Part shown: positions 13,496 to 16,448 of the stretch, one piece after another
Numbering within the stretch: position 1 is the stretch's first letter
Layout of the letters: the number at the start of each line of letters is the position of its first letter
Source: Candidatus Hydrogenedentes bacterium UBA2224
GTDB lineage: Bacteria > Hydrogenedentota > Hydrogenedentia > Hydrogenedentales > SLHB01
Length of the DNA: 16,448 bases
Reading direction: 5' to 3'
NCBI GenBank assembly: GCA_002348185.1
Contig: DDYW01000059.1
Coordinates: 41,164-57,611, forward strand
The notes under the pieces: model-generated
Seen by the model: the letters and a program-made list of their open reading frames with translations, nothing else
Told to the model about the DNA's origin: nothing
Databases searched by the model: none
Program-made: the position numbers and the translations under genes

Positions 13496-14415
13496 TGCCA
13501 GAGCGAATCGTCATCGGCTCCCGGGGCAGCGAACTGGCCCTGAGCCAGTCCGAGCAGATCGCCCGCGCGCTCCGCGCCCTCGACCCGGATACCGGGGTCG
13601 TCATCGAGATCATCCGGACCACCGGCGACAAGATGACCGACGTGCCCCTCGCGCAGATCGGCGGCAAGGGACTGTTCACCCGGGAGATCGAGGAAGCCCT
13701 GCTCGCCGGGACAATCGATTTGGCCGTCCACAGCATGAAGGACCTGCCCACCGAACTCCCGCCGGGACTGTGTATTGGGGCCGTGCCAGAGCGCGAGAAC
13801 CCGCGCGACGTTCTCGTCAGCGCCGCGGGCCTCACCCTGGACCAACTGCCTCCCGGCGCGCGCGTGGGCACCTCCAGCCTGCGCCGCGCTGCACAGCTCT
13901 GCGCCTATCGCGGCGATCTTGAGGTCCTGCCTCTCCGGGGCAACGTCACTACCCGCTTGCGCAAGGTGAGCGAGGGCCATATCGACGCGGCCATCCTGGC
14001 CGCCGCCGGCCTGTCGCGCCTGGGCCTCAGCCGCCAGATCACCCAGGAGATTCCCGAGACCCTCATGCTGCCCGCACCCGCCCAGGGCGCCCTCGCCATC
14101 GAAACGCGCCAGGACGACGCGGAGATCCTGCGCAGGCTTGCGCCGCTCGACCACCCCGACACCCGCCGCGCCGTTGCCGCCGAGCGCAGCTTCCTGGCGG
14201 CGATGCAGGGTGGGTGCCAGGTCCCCCTGGGCGCCCTGGCGACGCGCTCCGGCGAAACCATCATGCTCGACGCCTGCGTCTGCAGCCTCGATGGCGCACG
14301 GATCTTGCGGTGCAGAACGAGCAGCAGGCATGATCGGCCCGAGGAAGCCGGCAACCAGGCCGCCGACACCTTGCGCGGCCAGGGCGCCGACGCCCTGCTG
14401 GAGTCGTTGCGATGA
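13495..14415 (+). CDS. hemC: Hydroxymethylbilane synthase (porphobilinogen deaminase)
   Basis: The 306-residue enzyme joins four porphobilinogen molecules into hydroxymethylbilane in the cytoplasm. Signatures include IGSRGSELALSQ (7-18), GGKGLFTREIEEALL (56-70), HSMKDLPTELP with the catalytic D83, GTSSLRRAAQL (125-135) and LRGNVTTRLRK (147-157). The dipyrromethane cofactor attaches to C241 in MQGGCQVPLGA. Start ATG 13495 overlaps the hemA stop by one base (TGATG) and has GAAGGA 6 nt upstream. A GTG at 13492 adds one residue and is the only close alternative. It overlaps the cobA-hemD gene by ATGA. Confidence 0.97.
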   Translation: MPERIVIGSRGSELALSQSEQIARALRALDPDTGVVIEIIRTTGDKMTDVPLAQIGGKGLFTREIEEALLAGTIDLAVHSMKDLPTELPPGLCIGAVPERENPRDVLVSAAGLTLDQLPPGARVGTSSLRRAAQLCAYRGDLEVLPLRGNVTTRLRKVSEGHIDAAILAAAGLSRLGLSRQITQEIPETLMLPAPAQGALAIETRQDDAEILRRLAPLDHPDTRRAVAAERSFLAAMQGGCQVPLGALATRSGETIMLDACVCSLDGARILRCRTSSRHDRPEEAGNQAADTLRGQGADALLESLR

Positions 14416-15938
14416 CCACACAATACGGTAAGGTCTATCTCGTAGGCGCGGGGCCCGGCGACCCCGGACTCATCACGGTCCGCGGCCGCGAATGCATCGC
14501 GCGCGCCGACGTCATCATCTACGATGCCCTCGCCAACGCCCAGCTCCTCGAGGACGCCCGTCCCGACGCCGAGCGCATCTTCGTCGGCAAGGAACGCGAC
14601 CGCCACACCCTCATTCAGGAGGAAATCAACCGTCTCCTGGTCGAGTGGGCCGGTAAAGCCGGGCACGTGGTTCGGCTGAAGGGCGGCGACCCCTTCGTCT
14701 TCGGCCGCGGCGGCGAGGAGGCCCTCCTCCTCGCCCAGCACCAAATCCCCTTCGAAGTGGTGCCCGGCGTCACCGCGGGAATCGCCGTCCCTGCCTACGC
14801 GGGCATTCCCGTCACCCATCGCGGCATGGCCACGAGCGTCACGCTGCTCACGGGCCATGGCCGCGAAAACGAGCCGGGGCAACACCTCGCTCTCGAAGAC
14901 ATCGCCCGTACCGGCACCCTCGTGTTCTACATGGGCGTGAAGAACCTGCCCACGGTCGTCGACGAACTCCGCCGCGTAGGCCGGCCCGCAAGCACCCCCG
15001 CCGCCGTCATTGAATGGGGCACCTACGGCCGCCAGCGCACCGTCCTGGCCACGCTCGACACGCTCGTCGCGCGCTGCGCCGAAGCCGGCGTGCAGCCTCC
15101 CGCCGTCGTCGTAGTCGGAGAGGTCGCCCGGCTGCACGAGGCCATTCCGTGGTTCGAGCGGCGGCCCCTGTTCGGCAAGCGCATCGCGGTGACCCGCTCG
15201 CGAACCCAGGCCAGCGAACTCGTGCGCGCCCTGCGCGCCATGGGCGCCGACGTGTTTGAATTCCCCACCATCCAGATCCTGCCCGCCGACTCGCTCGACG
15301 ACTTCGGCTACATCGGCGACTACGACTGGATCGTCTTTACCAGCGTCAACGGCGTCGACATGCTGTTCGACCGGCTCGATGCCCTCGGCCACGACGCCCG
15401 CGACCTCCACGGCGTCCGGCTCTGCGTCATCGGCGCCGCAACCGCCGAGGCCGTCCGGAAACGGTTTCTGCGCATCGACGCCATGCCCGAGAAATACGTC
15501 GCGGAAAACCTCATGGCGGAATTGCTCCAGCACGACCCCGAACTGCGCGGCAAACGCGTCCTGCTGCCCCGCGCCGACATCGCCCGCAGTTTTCTCCCCG
15601 AAACCCTGCGCGCGCACGGCGCGGAGGTCACCGAACTCGTCGCCTACCGGACCGTCATGCCCCAATCGTCCGAGGCCCTCGTTGACGCGCTCATGACGTT
15701 CGCGCCCGGCCTCGTCACCTTCAGCAGTTCGTCGACCGTCCGCAATTTCTGCCACCTGCTCGGCGCCGAGCGGATGGAAACCTTGAAAACCCGGGCCGTG
15801 TTCGCGGCCATCGGGCCCATCACCGCCCGTACCGCCCGCGAACTGGGCGTGGACCCCGCAATTGAAGCCGACGAACACAGCATTCCGGGCCTGATTCAGG
15901 CTATAGTGGAGTGGGCGGCGACCCACTCGGGAGATTGA
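14412..15938 (+). CDS. Fused uroporphyrinogen-III C-methyltransferase and uroporphyrinogen-III synthase
   Basis: This 508-residue protein fuses two enzymes (CobA-HemD). Residues 1-245 are the SAM-dependent methyltransferase that makes precorrin-2. They contain YLVGAGPGDPGLIT (9-22), RLKGGDPFVFGRGGEE (88-103), PGVTAGIAVPAYAGIP (118-133) and LVFYMGV (170-176). Residues 255-505 are uroporphyrinogen III synthase, which closes hydroxymethylbilane. They contain GKRIAVTRSRTQASEL (255-270), DWIVFTSVNGVDMLF (305-319), FSSSSTVRNF (437-446) and AAIGPITARTARELG (465-479). One polypeptide thus makes uroporphyrinogen III and can divert it to siroheme or cobalamin. The fusion is known in several anaerobic lineages. 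It has GGAG 8 nt ahead of the ATG and is ATGA-coupled to hemC; only 2 nt separate it from hemB. Confidence 0.95.
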   Translation: MTTQYGKVYLVGAGPGDPGLITVRGRECIARADVIIYDALANAQLLEDARPDAERIFVGKERDRHTLIQEEINRLLVEWAGKAGHVVRLKGGDPFVFGRGGEEALLLAQHQIPFEVVPGVTAGIAVPAYAGIPVTHRGMATSVTLLTGHGRENEPGQHLALEDIARTGTLVFYMGVKNLPTVVDELRRVGRPASTPAAVIEWGTYGRQRTVLATLDTLVARCAEAGVQPPAVVVVGEVARLHEAIPWFERRPLFGKRIAVTRSRTQASELVRALRAMGADVFEFPTIQILPADSLDDFGYIGDYDWIVFTSVNGVDMLFDRLDALGHDARDLHGVRLCVIGAATAEAVRKRFLRIDAMPEKYVAENLMAELLQHDPELRGKRVLLPRADIARSFLPETLRAHGAEVTELVAYRTVMPQSSEALVDALMTFAPGLVTFSSSSTVRNFCHLLGAERMETLKTRAVFAAIGPITARTARELGVDPAIEADEHSIPGLIQAIVEWAATHSGD

Positions 15939-15940
15939 CC

Positions 15941-16448
15941 GTGGCATTTCCACAAACTCGGATGCGGCGCCTCCGGCGGAACCCCACGTTCCGACGGATG
16001 ATCCGCGAAACGCACCTCAGCGTCGACCAGCTCATCTTCCCCATGTTCGTCCGGCCAGGCTCGGGCGTGCGCAATCCCATCGCGTCCATGCCCGGCAATT
16101 TCCAGTTCTCGGTGGACACCCTCGCCGAAGAATCCAGGCGCGTCGCCGACTGCGGTGTGCCCGCCATCATGCTGTTCGGCATCCCCGAGCACAAAGACCC
16201 CCTGGGCTCCCGGGCCTACGCCGAAGACGGCATCGTCTGCCGGGCCGTCGAGGCCGTCAAACGCGCCGCGCCCGAACTGTGCGTCATTACCGACGTCTGT
16301 CTGTGCGAATACACCGACCACGGCCATTGCGGAGTCATCCAGACGAACCGGGACGGCGTGCCCGGCGTCGACAACGACGCCACCCTCGAATTGCTCGTCC
16401 GGGAAGCCCTCGCGCACGCGCGCGCCGGCGCCGATATGGTCGCCCCCT
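15941..16448 (+). CDS. hemB: Delta-aminolevulinic acid dehydratase (porphobilinogen synthase), 3' end cut off
   Basis: The window ends inside this gene; 169 codons are present, about half of the usual 320-340. The enzyme condenses two 5-aminolevulinate molecules into porphobilinogen. The N-terminus reads RMRRLRRNPTFRRMIRETHL (7-26), followed by LIFPMFV (31-37), PGNFQFSVD (51-59) and GIPEHKD (80-86). The metal-site segment DVCLCEYTDHGHCG (118-131) carries C120, C122 and C130, the zinc-type triad. The active-site lysines lie beyond the edge. The start is GTG 15941, with GGGAG (15929-15933) 7 nt upstream; the internal ATG at codon 8 would remove part of the N-terminal arm. It closes the visible part of the operon, and more genes may follow. 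Confidence 0.95.
   Translation, partial: MAFPQTRMRRLRRNPTFRRMIRETHLSVDQLIFPMFVRPGSGVRNPIASMPGNFQFSVDTLAEESRRVADCGVPAIMLFGIPEHKDPLGSRAYAEDGIVCRAVEAVKRAAPELCVITDVCLCEYTDHGHCGVIQTNRDGVPGVDNDATLELLVREALAHARAGADMVAP

Noticed and set aside
13905..15953. 682-residue open frame on the minus strand
   Set aside because: It lies opposite hemC and cobA-hemD, whose motifs are clear; the antisense peptide is Gly/Val/Asp low complexity.

Overview
The window is GC-rich bacterial DNA holding 15 supportable genes, 14 complete and one cut by the right edge. The organism looks like an uncultured member of the PVC/Hydrogenedentota kind of bacterium. This is an inference from three things: a diheme beta-propeller protein resembling the hydrazine synthase alpha subunit, a GH88/Gfo-Idh-MocA/sugar-isomerase catabolic set, and GC-rich intergenic repeats built on an AGGCGAGACGCC core beside 9-bp GTCCATAGG tandems. 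No rRNA, tRNA, CRISPR array or insertion sequence was seen.

Left part (1-3378). A repeat-bearing leader (1-295) precedes three plus-strand genes. These are a small protein with a degenerate response-regulator receiver and a Fis-type helix-turn-helix (296-766), a glycerol-1-phosphate dehydrogenase of the AraM/EgsA family (785-2068), and an exported proline-tailed protein of unknown function that overlaps it by ATGA (2065-3168). A small cysteine-rich DUF6485-type protein (3175-3378) is convergent with them.

Middle (3379-10373). A 315-bp repeat-filled gap leads to a 772-residue secreted diheme cytochrome with a propeller domain (minus strand). It is divergent from a small lipoprotein (6189-6776). 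Next comes a convergent intergenic region with overlapping perfect hairpins. A three-gene minus-strand operon for carbohydrate breakdown follows: a GH88-like unsaturated glucuronyl hydrolase, a Gfo/Idh/MocA oxidoreductase and a xylose-isomerase-like TIM-barrel protein.

Right part (10374-16448). A 373-bp divergent leader contains repeats and GC-rich stem-loops. It precedes a tightly packed plus-strand tetrapyrrole operon: precorrin-2 dehydrogenase, HemX/CcsA-like membrane protein, hemA, hemC, a cobA-hemD fusion and hemB. Adjacent genes overlap or lie 2 nt apart. Together they would take glutamyl-tRNA to uroporphyrinogen III and on to precorrin-2 and sirohydrochlorin. The first step after hemA (hemL) and everything after sirohydrochlorin or uroporphyrinogen III are not in the window.

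The observations most worth a second look are the HzsA-like diheme protein, the 35-bp exact inverted repeat pair linking two intergenic regions, the G1P dehydrogenase coupled to an unknown exported protein, and the siroheme-linked heme operon. I found no clear sign of a wholly new defence or mobile system.
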